Shown: positions 23,486 to 34,855 of the stretch, in pieces
Layout: every line of letters begins with the position of its first letter
Position numbering within the stretch: position 1 is the first letter of the stretch
Source: Rhizomys pruinosus
Taxonomy: Eukaryota; Chordata; Mammalia; Rodentia; Spalacidae
DNA length: 64,000 nucleotides
Direction of reading: 5' to 3'
NCBI GenBank assembly: GCA_009823505.1
Contig: VZQC01001595.1
Location: 1,658,100-1,722,099 of the forward strand
Program-made: the position numbers and the translations under genes
Notes under the pieces: model-generated
Told to the model about the DNA's origin: nothing
What the model saw: the letters and a program-made list of their open reading frames with translations, nothing else
The model's database searches: none

Positions 23486-24494
23486 GGAAATATTTGGGGT
23501 AAAAAATGAGCCCTGGTACTACTAATCTCTAGAGTAATCGTATTAATGATGGGGAAAAGACAGGAGAAAGAATTCACCAAGGACATCTCTAGGCCCCATG
23601 TAGGAAACTTTATCTATGTATAATTGTGTTCAGTCTTCCTATGGCCCAAGGAAATGGACACTTATTATATTTCACAGATAAAGAAATTTATAATGCATAA
23701 AATATCATTCCCGATGTCACGTAGCTAGTTAAGTACAAAGATAAAGATTTGGGTTTATAACCTTAAAGGCCATGTCTAAATAATATGAACCCACTGTGCT
23801 AAAAACAACAAACCTACACAAATCTTACAGAATGTTACATGCCATCAAATAGCAATTTCTACAAATAGACACAAGATCTCCAGGGTCAATCAGTCACTCG
23901 GAGATATTCCTAAAAACTTCAATTCATTCTTGATGGGAAATATTATATTGAACTGTCTTCTGTCAACTGACTAGAGAGTTTATCAACTAGATTGATGTGT
24001 CGATAGAAAGGTTTTCTTTCATCCAGAACCATGGAGTAGGCTCAGAATGAAAAATAACTTCATGTTTTCAGAAAACAGTGGATATTAATAATTTAGACCT
24101 GCTGGACGCTTTAAGCATATTTGCTTGGATGCTAATAAAGTGTCTGTTTTTCCAATATCTATTCAACTGATATAGAGACACAGTGTTAAATGGTCACAGA
24201 CAAACTGTCTGGTAAATTCATCACCCAGTGGTCAAAAATCATTCCTATTTCAGTATCATAACTTCCTCCAATTAGATATAACAGAGGAAATAGAGCAAGT
24301 GAGAGTGAACCAAGGCTGCTGGATTAAAAAAAATTAAGCACTGGATTCCCAGTTCAATTTGAATTTCATGGATGTCAGAATGTTTAATATGAATATTTCC
24401 AGAAATAATTTGGATGAGATTATTCATCATTTATGTGAAATTCAAATTTTGCTATGTTACCTGTAGTCTTAAAAGACAGAAAATGCCACATATA

Positions 24495-24527
<33 letters not shown>

Positions 24528-25060
24528 CTAAGTTCTTATTAGCTATTAATAAAATAATAGCTAATGTTTTCATACAAATTGTCTCCTATCACTTGTTAAA
24601 TGTAAATACATTTAATCCTAAACACAACACCAGGACACAGATAGTTAGCCCTATTTAGAAGATAAGAGCACTGAGATAATACTAGATGGACTCACTTGAA
24701 CTTGGTCCTGCTAGTTTGTAGGAAAGAAACGGAGAAGGCATTTGAACCCTTGTGGTTCCATAGCAGAGTTTAATACCACAAGTATTATGGGGGTGTATAG
24801 TAGCCTGTCAAATCTATCAGTTCATTTAAAAGGTATTATACAAATTGCAAACATACTTACATTTTTGAATCAAAAACTATTTAAGAAATTTCCAATATAC
24901 AATAATAATTTACCCAAGGCTTCTATAGAAATTGGTAATACTTTTAACTATTGTTTAGATTATTTGTTGCTGTGAATATGTACCACTATGTGTATGCATA
25001 TACATATGTGCACATATGCTAAAGGATTAAATATGAAATTATTTAAATTCCATGTTGCAC
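23486..25060. other. Intronic single-copy sequence with an (AT)n run
   Basis: No element recognised apart from an (AT)n microsatellite at 24497-24527. Confidence 0.55.
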
Positions 25061-25061
25061 A

Positions 25062-25083
25062 AGTACACACACACACAACACAC

Positions 25084-25135
<52 letters not shown>
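25062..25135. repeat. (AC)n followed by (GA)n
   Basis: A short AC run, then about 25 GA units. Confidence 0.93.
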
Positions 25136-25136
<1 letters not shown>

Positions 25137-25196
25137 CTATTCCTAGCAAGAGAATACTAAATTACAACTTCTAATATAGACCTACGTTCTCATCAT

Positions 25197-25420
25197 TTAA
25201 AAAATTTTATTTATTATTTTTATGTGTATGAATGTACTGTCTGCATGTAGGTTGGTGCACCTGTGTTGTGCAATGTTGCGGAGGTCAGAAGAGTGTGTCG
25301 GATTCCCCTGGAACTGGAGTCAAAGACGGTTCTTAGCCGCCATGTGGGTGCTGGGAATCAAACCTGGGTCCTCTGCAAGAGCAGTCGGTGCTCTTAACCA
25401 CTGACCCATCTCTCCAGCCC
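25197..25420 (-). mobile_element. B3-type SINE
   Basis: Reverse-oriented, ends CCCATCTCTCCAGCCC. TTCTCATCA repeats on both sides. Confidence 0.9.
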
Positions 25421-26689
25421 AATTTCTCATCACGTTTTATCTGATTCTCTATATCTTTGATAGACTTTATTGTCTATAGAGTTAGAAAAAATTAACTATA
25501 TTTTTTGTTTTATTCACACATTTAGTAATTGTGAAATCATTATAAACTGGGAATTTTGAAGTTTGCATACTTGTATCATGAAATATATTTCATTTTCTAC
25601 GTCCCAATACTCTATTCTTAGATTGCAATTAGATTCATAGGCAATTTTTAATTATATATGTAAGTCCCATTTAAAATAATTGGAAAAGACTAATTTTTTA
25701 AACTTTACCTTTAACAAAGATTCCAAATATATTTTTCCTCAAATGCACATTTATATATCCAACATATACCCAATAACTTGAGAATCTTAGAGAGTGGAAG
25801 TTAAGGATGAATGTGAATTTCAATCAGCCAGTTGACTTAAATGCAGTTCTTTAACCATACTTTGAGAAAATGACTTTGATACTCAGGATGTAAGGAGGAA
25901 CAGCAGCTGTTGGTGGGTTTTGCTCTACCGGGTGCTTTGTGCTGTTTTATTTTTTAGAAATTTTCCTATTTCCCATTAGAAAGCTTGAGGCAGCTGTAGA
26001 AACGTATGCATATATATATTTAGTGTTGCATTCTTAACTTCTTTTAGAACCATTATCTTGCATTACAGCTTTTCCCACAACATCAGGCATATGTCTAACG
26101 GAACAGATGGGCCCTGTGCTACTCATGAAGGGACATCAAACCCTGTATCATTGGGGATTAAAGCTCCACAGTGTGTCTTACAGAAGAAAGAAAGGATAAG
26201 CCCACAGGAGGTGGTAAGAAATTAGAGGGAAAAATAAGGTGACCTGGATTTAAACAAAATATCATTTATTTGTCCTTAGGAAAAGTTAATAAAGTCATTA
26301 CTTGTTGATAAAAAAGACCACATTTATTCATTTAATCTCTCTTAATCACACTTGTTTTTGCTAATTATATTTCATAAATAATGACTATAAAGTCATATAA
26401 TTTCACAGTAATTAATATAGAATTAAACACAATTACTACAAAATTTCATTCTGTATTATATTTCAAAAGCACAGAACAAAGATATATTAAAAGATACAGA
26501 AGCCATTTAAATAACTGTAGTATTTCTTATTGATTTCCCTGTCCTTATGCTGAATATCCTTGCATAAAATTATTTTTGAGTAGTATGAAAAGTTAAATGG
26601 ACACAGGAGCGTGTTTTGTTGAGGGAAAATTTAAATTAAGATTCTCTGAAACCTTTAAAATTTTCTAATTCACAAAAGAGTAAGCACAT
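25421..26689. other. AT-rich intronic sequence
   Basis: Nothing recognised. Confidence 0.5.
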
Positions 26690-27150
26690 GGCTTGCTCTC
26701 AGGCCATTAGTTTCGTTATCCATTCCTATTCTCTCTCCTCTGTTGGCTGCACCATTCTCTACCCCAATTAATCTTTCCTCCTCTGTCATTCTCTTTTCCC
26801 ACTTTATGCCATTGCATTTTATCTCCTTTCCCTTGAAGCACCCCCTTCTTTGGCCATTTGTTACCTGAACTCTCTGGAAATTCTAGTTGAAACACATATA
26901 TCTAAAGGATTTAAAGCTAGCATCTAGCTATGAGAGAAAACATAAGATATTTTATCTTTCTGTTTCCTTACACAAGATGATTTTTGGTTCCATGCATTAA
27001 CTTTGGAGTTCCATAATTTCATTTTGACTGGTCAATAAATATTGTTGTGTATATATACCATATTCCATTATCCATTCTCTCTATGGGCATGTAGGTTGTA
27101 TCCATTTTGGTATATTGTGAAAATGGCAGCAAGGAATATTGATGAACAGG

Positions 27151-27565
27151 CATTTAGTTTGCCTCCAATTGCTGTGATAAAACACTCTGACCAGTACTAA
27201 CATGGGGTGGAAAGGGCGTCTTTGGTTTACATCTCCTTTGTCACAATTCATCACTAAGGGAGCCCAAGGTAGGAACTCAGGGCAGAAACTTGGAGGAAGT
27301 AGCTGAAGCACAGGCCAGGGAGAAACACTGTTTACTGGCTTGCTCCCTTGGTCTATGCCCAACCTACTTTCTTATATAAGACAGGAACATCCACCCAGGG
27401 GTGGTGCCATCCACAGTCAAATGGGTTCTTGTGCATTACTCAGCAATCAAGAAATTGCCTCACAGATGTACATGGCCATAGGCTAGTCCACTGGAAGCAA
27501 TTCCTCAATTGAGGCTTTCTGAACCCAGTGCGCCAAGTTGACAACTACAGCTATCCAGCAACACA
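27151..27565 (-). mobile_element. Solo LTR, MaLR-like
   Basis: On the minus strand it begins TGTGTTGCTGG and ends with GTTTTATCACAGCAATTGG, resembling the terminal segment of the LTRs at 1796-3940. No interior or partner LTR is present. It interrupts the old L1 between AACAGG and TTATCTTTG. Exact ends are not fixed. Confidence 0.65.
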
Positions 27566-27984
27566 GTTATCTTTGTAGTAGAATGTCTATATTTTTGAGT
27601 ATATGCCCAAGGGTGGAATGGCTGAGTCATATAATAGAACAATTTCTAGCCTTTTGAACTAGATTTGATTTCCACAGTGGCCGCAACAGTTTTGTGGTCC
27701 CACCAGCAAAGGCTGAGTTCCACTTTCTCCCCATCTTAGCTAGCATTATTAGTCCATGTTTCTTTCTTGTATCTTAGCCATTCTGAGTGGGATAAGATTT
27801 TTACTGAACTCTGTTCAGTTACTTGACTCATTTTTATTTTTATTTTATTTTAATGTGTTTCAAGTTCTTTGTGTACTCTAGATAATAACACTCTAGCAGA
27901 GGTATAGCTGGAGAAGATTTTTTCCCATTTTGTAGTTTGTCTCTTCCCTTAAATGATGTTGTCCTTTGTGCTACAAAAGCTTTT

Positions 27985-30869
27985 TTAAATATTACTTTTA
28001 TTGATGTTTTGTGTATTTCAGACATCATTTTTCAGTTCAATTTAGACATATTCTCCTTTCCCTTCTTCCCACCCCACCCCAGTTCATGCACTCTGCCATA
28101 CATGCCCTGCATCTTTCTCTCAGTCTCTCCCCAAAAGTTTTTCTCTGCAAAGGTTTATTGTCCTAGGCAGAATTCAACCACAGCAGTCCGTTCCTTGACC
28201 AGTCCTCATGCTGCTGTGGTTCCCTCCCAACTGTACTGCTCCAAAGTATGCCCGTGTACACGTCATATATGTACCAGAATTATGTCCTCCAGTAATAAAC
28301 TGTATGTTAATTCTGATATATGTCCAAGAGTTCACAGTTTTTCTTTTAATTTTATATTACTCTAAAATATGTATATATACCTTCCACCAATATATATTAA
28401 ATACTCTGTCTGCAAGTAAGTGGTGAATTAATTCTGGAGTTCATTATGAGATTCACATTATAATACCACAGTTATTTTCAGATAGAAAGAGATATAACAA
28501 TAATGGGGATTTGTTACTAGCATCCACAAATGAGAGAAAGCATTCCCGTTTGTTTTTTTGGGACTGTGTTACTTCACTTAGCAAAATGGCTTCTGAGTTC
28601 CATCCATTTACCTGCAAAGATCATTATGTTATCTTTTTTTTACCACCGCATAGAACTCCATTGTGTAGATCTGCCACATTTTTGCTATCCAGTCGTCAGT
28701 TGAGGGGCATTTGGGTTGCTTCCAATTCTTCGCTATTGTGAAAAGAGCTGTGATAAACATAGATGTGCATGTTTCTTTGCAGTAGGATGAGTCTTGTGGG
28801 TATATACACAGGAATGGTATGGCTGGGTCAGATGGTATGCTCATTTTGAATCTTTTAAGTGTTCTCCACACTGCTTTCCACAGTGATTGTACGAGTTTAC
28901 ATTCCCACCAGCGGTGGATGATTGTTCCCCTTTCCCCACAACCTCTCCAGCATTTGGAGTCTTTTGTTTTCTTGATCTTAGTCACTTACTGGGGTGAGAT
29001 GATATCTTAGAGAGGTTTTAATTTGCATTTCCTTAATTATTAAAGGTGTTGACCACTTTTTAAGATGTTTTTCAGCCATGTTTACTTCCTCACTGGTGAA
29101 GTCTCTGTTCAGTTCTTTACTTCATATTTTGAGTGAGTCATTTGTTTTCTTGCTTCTTTGTTTTTTGAGTAGTTTATATATTCTGGATGTTAATGCTCTG
29201 TCAGATGTATCACTGGTGAATATTTCCTCCCACTCTGTTGGTTTTCTCTTCACTTCCTTGATTATTTCTTTTGCTGTACAGAAGCTTTTAAGTTTGCTGA
29301 GGTCCCATTTGTCAGCTGTTGACCTTATTTCCTGTGCAGCTGCTGTTTGATTTAGAAAGTCTTTTCCTACTCCTATGTCTTGTAGTTTGCTACCAAATTT
29401 TTCTTCTATCACCTTCAGAGTTTCAGGCTTCAGGTTGAGGTCTTTGATTCATTTGGAGTTGATTTTTGTATGGGATGAGAGGTAGGGGTTTATTTTTGTT
29501 CTATATATGGTGATCCAGTTTTACCTGCACCATTTGCTGAAGATGCTATCTTTCATCTAATGAGCTTTTCTGGTCCCTTTATCCAGTGAATATGAGGTGA
29601 TTGAAATTGTATGAGCTCAAGTTTGGACCTTTAGTTTTGTTCCATTGGTCAATGGGTATGTTTTTGTGCCAGTATCAGGTTGTCTTTAGGAGTATAGCCC
29701 TATAGTATATAGCTTGAAGTCTGGTAAGGTGATCCCTCTGTATTGCATTTTTCACTCTGCTTTGTGTTAGCTATTTGGGTTTTTTTCCTTTCCATATGAA
29801 TTTACAGATTTTTTTCCAAATCTGTGAAGAAACTCTTGGGGCTTTTAATTGGGATTGCATTGAATCTGTATATTAATTTGGATAGAATGGACATTTTTAC
29901 TGTATTAATTTTTTCCAATCCATGAGCATGGAAGTTTTGTCTATCTTTTGATGTCACCTCCAATCTCCTTAAAGAGGTCTTATGACCATTACTACTTGAA
30001 CTAGTCAGAAGGATACAAACAGAGAGAAATCTCCCAAACTCCTGTGATGCCAACATCACTCTAATACCAAAACCAGGCAAAGACACAACCAAAAAAGAAA
30101 AATATAGACCCATGTGATTAATGAGCACATATGCAAAAAGTCTCAACAAAATACTTGCAAGTCACATACAGACCCACATCAAAAAGAGGATCCATCATGA
30201 TCAAGCTGGATTCATACCAGAGATGTAGGGATGGTTCAATATATGTAAATCAGTAAATACCATAAAACACATAAATGGACTGAAAGACAAAAATCAAACA
30301 ATCATCTTAACTGGTGCAGAAAAGCATTTGATAAGATCCAATATCCCTTCATGCTTGACGTTCTAGAGGGAATTGGACTGAATGGAACATTCCTAAATAT
30401 AATTAAAGCCATATACAACAAACCCACAGCCAACATCATCCTAAATGGAGAAAAATTAGAACCATTCCCCTTAAAGGTGGGAACCCAGCAAGGCTGCTCC
30501 CTAACCCCACTCCTCTTCAATATAGTGCTTGAAATGCTTGATAGGGCAATAAGAAAATAAAGGAAAATTAAAGGAGTACTAATTGGAAAAGAGGAAGTCA
30601 AGCTATCCCTGTTTGTAGGTAATATGTTAGTTTACCTGAGGGATGCTAAAAACTCCACCAGAAAACTCCTAGAAACAATTAAGAGTTTGAGTAAAGTGGC
30701 AGGATACAAAATGAACCTAGAAAATTCAGTAGCCTTTCTTTACACCAACAACTAGCAAATGGAGAAGGAATATAAGGAGACCTTCCCACACACAATAGCC
30801 TAAAAAAAAAATACTTCGGAATAAACCTAACCAAAGACACCAAAGATATCTACAACAAAAATTTTAAAT
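27985..30869 (-). mobile_element. Twin-primed (5'-inverted) L1 insertion
   Basis: The 3' part (27985 to about 29983) reads on the minus strand. It holds the 3' UTR, the zinc-knuckle end of ORF2 (frame 28629-28985 with W-R-G-C-G-E-R-G-T, H-R-W-W-E-C, IYTMEFYA) and more ORF2 (29122-29412). The 5' part (about 29984-30869) reads on the plus strand and encodes the ORF2 reverse-transcriptase core, including [10 protein letters not shown] in the frame 30351-30560. The two parts abut in ORF2 order near the N-F-K segment, as twin priming predicts. Duplication AAAAGCTTTT flanks the whole (27975-27984, 30870-30879). Many stops; inactive. Confidence 0.9.
29984..30869 (+). pseudogene. L1 ORF2 reverse-transcriptase segment, inverted part
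   Basis: The translation across frames gives [12 protein letters not shown], then the AFDKIQ-like segment and G-T-Q-Q-G-C-S. At the position expected for the catalytic YxDD-type box the sequence reads a diverged F-V-G-N-M, so the active site is lost. Stops at several points confirm decay. Confidence 0.85.
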
Positions 30870-31103
30870 AAAAGCTTTTAAGACTCAGGCAGAACCATTT
30901 GTCAATTGTTTGATACAATTACTGCACTACAGATGTCATTTTAAGAAATTACTCCCCTGTGCCTGTCAGTTCCAGTGTACCACCTACATTCTACTCTATC
31001 AGGCTCAGGTATCAGATCTTATGCTAAGATCCTTGATTTATTTAAAGTTGAGTTTTGCACCTGGTGAGAGATAGAGATCTTGTTTCATTCTTCAAACAAT
31101 ACT

Positions 31104-32012
31104 GACCATTGTTCTTACTCTTGGTTACCCACCAGAACTGGACAGTAGGACTCCATAGCTGAAGATACTATATACATGATCCATAAAAATAAAACAAGGA
31201 GAAATCAAGCCAGTATTGATTTCAAAGCTTCATCTCTACTGGCTTTCATAGTGCTAGAAGGTACTAAACCTGTTATTAGAAGGAAACAAATAATGATTAA
31301 CTTTACCCTGTTATATTTCAACAACAACTTGCCTTGCAACATCTGACCTCTGGTGCACTAATGACAAAAATATTATAGGAGTAACCAGCCATTCTATTTT
31401 TGGATTTAAAGTCTGCTTCCTAAGATAGAGCCCATATTTCACCATAATATTTGGCCTACAAGTATGTGCAAGACAGGGTATAGGCCATAGGGGAAAGCCT
31501 AATAATATTATTCTGCTAAATAGATAATGTATCAAAGTTATGACTAAGAATTTTCCTTTATACCCATAGACCGATGCATCTTTCAACTCTCAACAGAGAA
31601 ACTTTCTTATATAGCAGATGGCAATTAACACAGAAACCCATAATTGGTCACTGTACAGAGAATAAGAGTCTTGTAAGACTAACTGTCCCTGAATTAGACA
31701 TCTATATCAACCTTCTGTTTCCCAAGATTCAGGGATCACTGGAGAAAAAGTGGTGGAAATACTCTAAGAACTGGAGTTGGTGGGTGTCCACAAGGAAACA
31801 GAGTTGTTGTTTTTTTTAAATGTGAACTTATTTATATGAACTCACAGTAATGTTGACTCCATGCATAAGTACCAAGTAAGTTCAAGCCAGATAAAAACCC
31901 AGCACAGACGTGGGGAAGTGGGTAAGAAATCCCAACTCTATCTGAGAAAGTATTTGAAACGAATGGGTGCTAGGCAGGGGAGAGTATGTCTCTTTTAAGG
32001 ATGTAATTCTTT
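31104..32012 (+). mobile_element. L1 3'-UTR-like fragment (Lx-type), copy 2
   Basis: Aligns by eye over about 0.9 kb with 44520-45340: AATACTG.CCATTGT, CATAGTGCTGGAAGGT-like, CATAGA..GATGC..TTCTCAACT and CACAAGGAAACAGAGTT. Interrupted at 32013 by three SINEs; its 3' end continues at 32775-32945. Confidence 0.6.
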
Positions 32013-32260
32013 GGGGCTGGAGAGATGGCCTAGCGGTTAAGAGCGCCGACCACTCTTGCAGAGGATCCGGGTTCGATCCCCAGCACCCACATGGCGGCTG
32101 AGAACCGTCTGTAATTCCAATTCCAGGAGAACTCCAGTTCCAGGGGAATTCGACACCCTCTTCTGACCTCCGGAGCATTGCACGACACGGGTGCACAAAC
32201 CTACATGCAGACAGTACATTCATACACATAGAAAATAAATAAATAAAAAATTTTAAAAAA
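32013..32260 (+). mobile_element. B3-type SINE, young (first of three)
   Basis: Full length. Perfect 16-bp duplication AGGATGTAATTCTTTG (31998-32013 and 32261-32276). Confidence 0.95.
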
Positions 32261-32311
32261 AGGATGTAATTCTTTGAGGACACAAATAGAGGCCCATAAA
32301 ATATGTATGTT

Positions 32312-32510
32312 GGGGGCTGGAGGGATGGCTTAGTGGTTAAGAACCCTGGGTGCTTTTGCAGAGGACCAGAGTTCAATTCCCAGCACCCACATGACAGGTA
32401 GCAAGCTTCCGTAAGTCCAGTTCCAGGGGATCTGACCCCCTCTTCTGACCTCCATAAGCATTGCACGATACAGGTGGACTCATACACATAAAATAAAATA
32501 AATATAAAAA
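32312..32510 (+). mobile_element. B3-type SINE, older (second of three)
   Basis: GGGGGCTGGAGGGATGGCTTAG start; shorter and more diverged than its neighbours. Confidence 0.9.
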
Positions 32511-32516
32511 AGAAAT

Positions 32517-32763
32517 GTGAGAGATGGCCTAGCGGTTGGGAGCGCTGACCACTCTTACAGAGGATCCGGGTTCGATCCCCAGCGCCCACATGGCGGCCGA
32601 GAACCGTCTGAAACTCTGGTTCGGGAGAGCTCCATTTCCAGGGGAATCCGAGACCCTCTTCTGACCTCCGCGGCATTGCCCGACACGGGTGCACAGACCT
32701 GCACGCAGACAGTGCACTCATACACATACAAAAATAAATTAAAAAAAAATTAAAAAAAAAAAA
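32517..32763 (+). mobile_element. B3-type SINE, young (third of three)
   Basis: It starts GAGATGGCCTAGCGGTTGGGAG, lacking about 10 bases at the 5' end. AGAAATGTGAG flanks it (32511-32521 and 32764-32774), so it landed in the tail of the second SINE. Confidence 0.93.
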
Positions 32764-32774
32764 AGAAATGTGAG

Positions 32775-32932
32775 GCACTGTGGGGAGGTCTTGTAGATTT
32801 CGAAAGATGAGCTAGTAAATTCCTTATTTAAGAAAAATATGTTTCTTGTACAAATACAAGAAATTAGGTGGTGGTGCAGATAAGGGAGGGGATCTAAATG
32901 CAGTAACATATATAGTGTATGAAATTCTTAAA
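32775..32932 (+). mobile_element. End of the Lx-type L1 fragment after the SINE cluster
   Basis: A G-rich stretch, then GTGTATGAAATTCTTAAATT, resembling the 3' ends of the other copies. Confidence 0.45.
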
Positions 32933-33171
32933 TTTATTTTTTTATAAAAATATTCATTATTTTTATTTTATGTATATAAGTATATTCCCTGCAATGTAGG
33001 AAGGTGGAACCATGTAACACAATGCCCGCAGAGGTCAGAAGAGGACAATGGAGCCCCTGGAGCTGGAGTTTAGGGACAGTTGTTAGTCATCATGTGGGTG
33101 CTGAAAGAAAACTTAGGTTTTCTGCTAGAACAGTCAGTGTCCTTAACCACCAAGCCTTCTCTCCAGTCCCC
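32933..33171 (-). mobile_element. B3/B2-type SINE, old
   Basis: Reverse-oriented, diverged; ends CCAAGCCTTCTCTCCAGTCCC. Confidence 0.82.
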
Positions 33172-34580
33172 ACAAATTTAATTTTTTTTTAAAAAAGAGT
33201 ATGGAAAAACAAAATCATTTATGTGGAGAGACTGTGGTCTGATTTGTTAACTGTGGAAGTCCTGGAAATGAAAAACAAAAACAAATGATGTTTTTATAGT
33301 TTGGAATTCTGATTATGAAATATGTGGGATATACTACAGAATGGGTATTACGTAAGTTAATATTCAATTTTGATGTAAAATTGTGATTGTCTTAACATGG
33401 ACTCTACCTTAGTGTTGAATGCATACAAGCCAAAAAGATTCTTTCACTGAACCACAAATCCACAGAATGTGACATTTGAAGAGTCAACCACAAAGACAAA
33501 ACAGCAAAAGTATGCTCATTTTAAGAGAGCAGGAAACTGTTTTAAAGAAAGGTATTAAATTCATTTCAACAAATGAGACTAAATTTTTAACCACTGCAGA
33601 TAAAAATACTTGTCTATCATTATAAACTTCTCTAGATAAGCTTTTAGGGTCATAAAATCTGCTACTTAGCAAGAGCAACTATTCATATTTAATTTATTTG
33701 CTCAGAATGGTCAATATATATGGCTCTTTTAATTCATGATGGGGTCAGCTTGTGTCTAGATACTTGCAGGCTAACTTTAGCACATAAAAATAAGATAAAA
33801 TCAATGCTTTGAATCCCTTTGTAAAACATAAATACAACCATAGATAGTTGATGAAAAAGATTTGGGATATCAAGCTTTTCTGTAGTAGAAATAGAAAAAT
33901 ATTGTGAAGTGAAAAATAATTTCCGAATACGTGTATTTTGCTCCTATTAAATAATGTGTCAATGAAAAATTTAGTACCATAAGATCCCATTCAATATAAA
34001 GTCAGATATAAATACCATTGCAAAAATGTCATTAAATAGAAGAAAATACTGGGATTGGGGTCCAGCTCTCTAACTTTTATTATTAGGTCATGTAATCTCA
34101 AAGTTTATGTATCCATGCTATTTTATTAAAACGATTTATATTTATATTATTATAAAGATACAGTGAAATAGTTATTGCATCTCAAAGAATCTGACCAGGT
34201 ATAACTAAAGAGTGTCCATGGCTTAGCTGAACTGCCTCCCTTAAGATGTGAACTGTGCTGCAGAACCACAACAGCTCCACTGAAACACAAGTCACAAGTG
34301 ATGCAAAAGCTATGTTACTGGGCTGTGTTTTTCCCAACAGAAATTCTGGCTTATTAATGGATGGGATAATGAATGTAACATTTGCTATAAATAAGGGTTT
34401 TATCAACTAGCCAATAAATTATTCATAAGCATAGTATATTTTTATCTTGAATTTAAACAAAACAAAATGACCTATTCATTACAGCATTACTGGGTTGGAG
34501 AGAAAAATTACAAAGATGCCTAGGATAAATCAAACCTACCAAACTCAGTGAATTTAACAATGCCAGTCTTGCTAGACATA
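33172..34580. other. Intronic single-copy sequence
   Basis: AT-rich; nothing recognised. Confidence 0.55.
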
Positions 34581-34596
34581 GAAACAATCTCTGAAA

Positions 34597-34839
34597 GGGC
34601 TGGAGAGATGGCCTAGCGGTTAAGAGCGTTGCCTGCTCTTGCAGAGGACCCGGGTTCGATCCCCAGCACCCACATGGCGGCTGAGAACCGTCTGTAACTC
34701 CAATTCCAGGAGAGCTCCAGTTCCAGGGGAATCCGACACCCTCTTCTGACCTCCGCGGCATTGCACGACACGGGTGCACAGACCTGCATGCAGACAGTAC
34801 ATTCATACACATACAGAAATAAATAAAATTAAAAAAAAA
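34597..34839 (+). mobile_element. B3-type SINE, young
   Basis: Full-length copy with intact B-box region. Flanks GAAACAATCTCTGAAA (34581-34596) and GAAACAATATCTGAAA (34840-34855) differ at one base. Confidence 0.95.
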
Positions 34840-34855
34840 GAAACAATATCTGAAA

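Larger units (their letters stand above)
26690..31103 (-). mobile_element. Old L1 fragment, host of two later insertions
   Basis: Old minus-strand L1 3' sequence lies in three pieces: 26690-27150, 27566-27974 and 30880-31103. Removing the intervening LTR and L1 restores colinear L1 text, for example the joint CTACAAAAGCTTTTAAG, expected just upstream of CCATTTGTCAATTG. Heavily mutated. Confidence 0.75.

Noticed and set aside
9950..25135. Tandem arrays resembling CRISPR spacing
   Set aside because: The repeated units are microsatellites and dispersed SINEs, not regularly spaced repeats; the genome is vertebrate.
27937..28365. 142-codon plus-strand open frame
   Set aside because: It is the antisense of an L1 3' UTR; no protein similarity.
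30302..30601. 99-codon minus-strand frame
   Set aside because: Antisense shadow of the L1 reverse-transcriptase segment.
31882..32778. 298-codon minus-strand open frame
   Set aside because: It is the concatenated reverse translation of three B3-type SINEs and their tails (C-R-G-G-Q-K-R and C-W-G-S-N-P type strings recur at every SINE).
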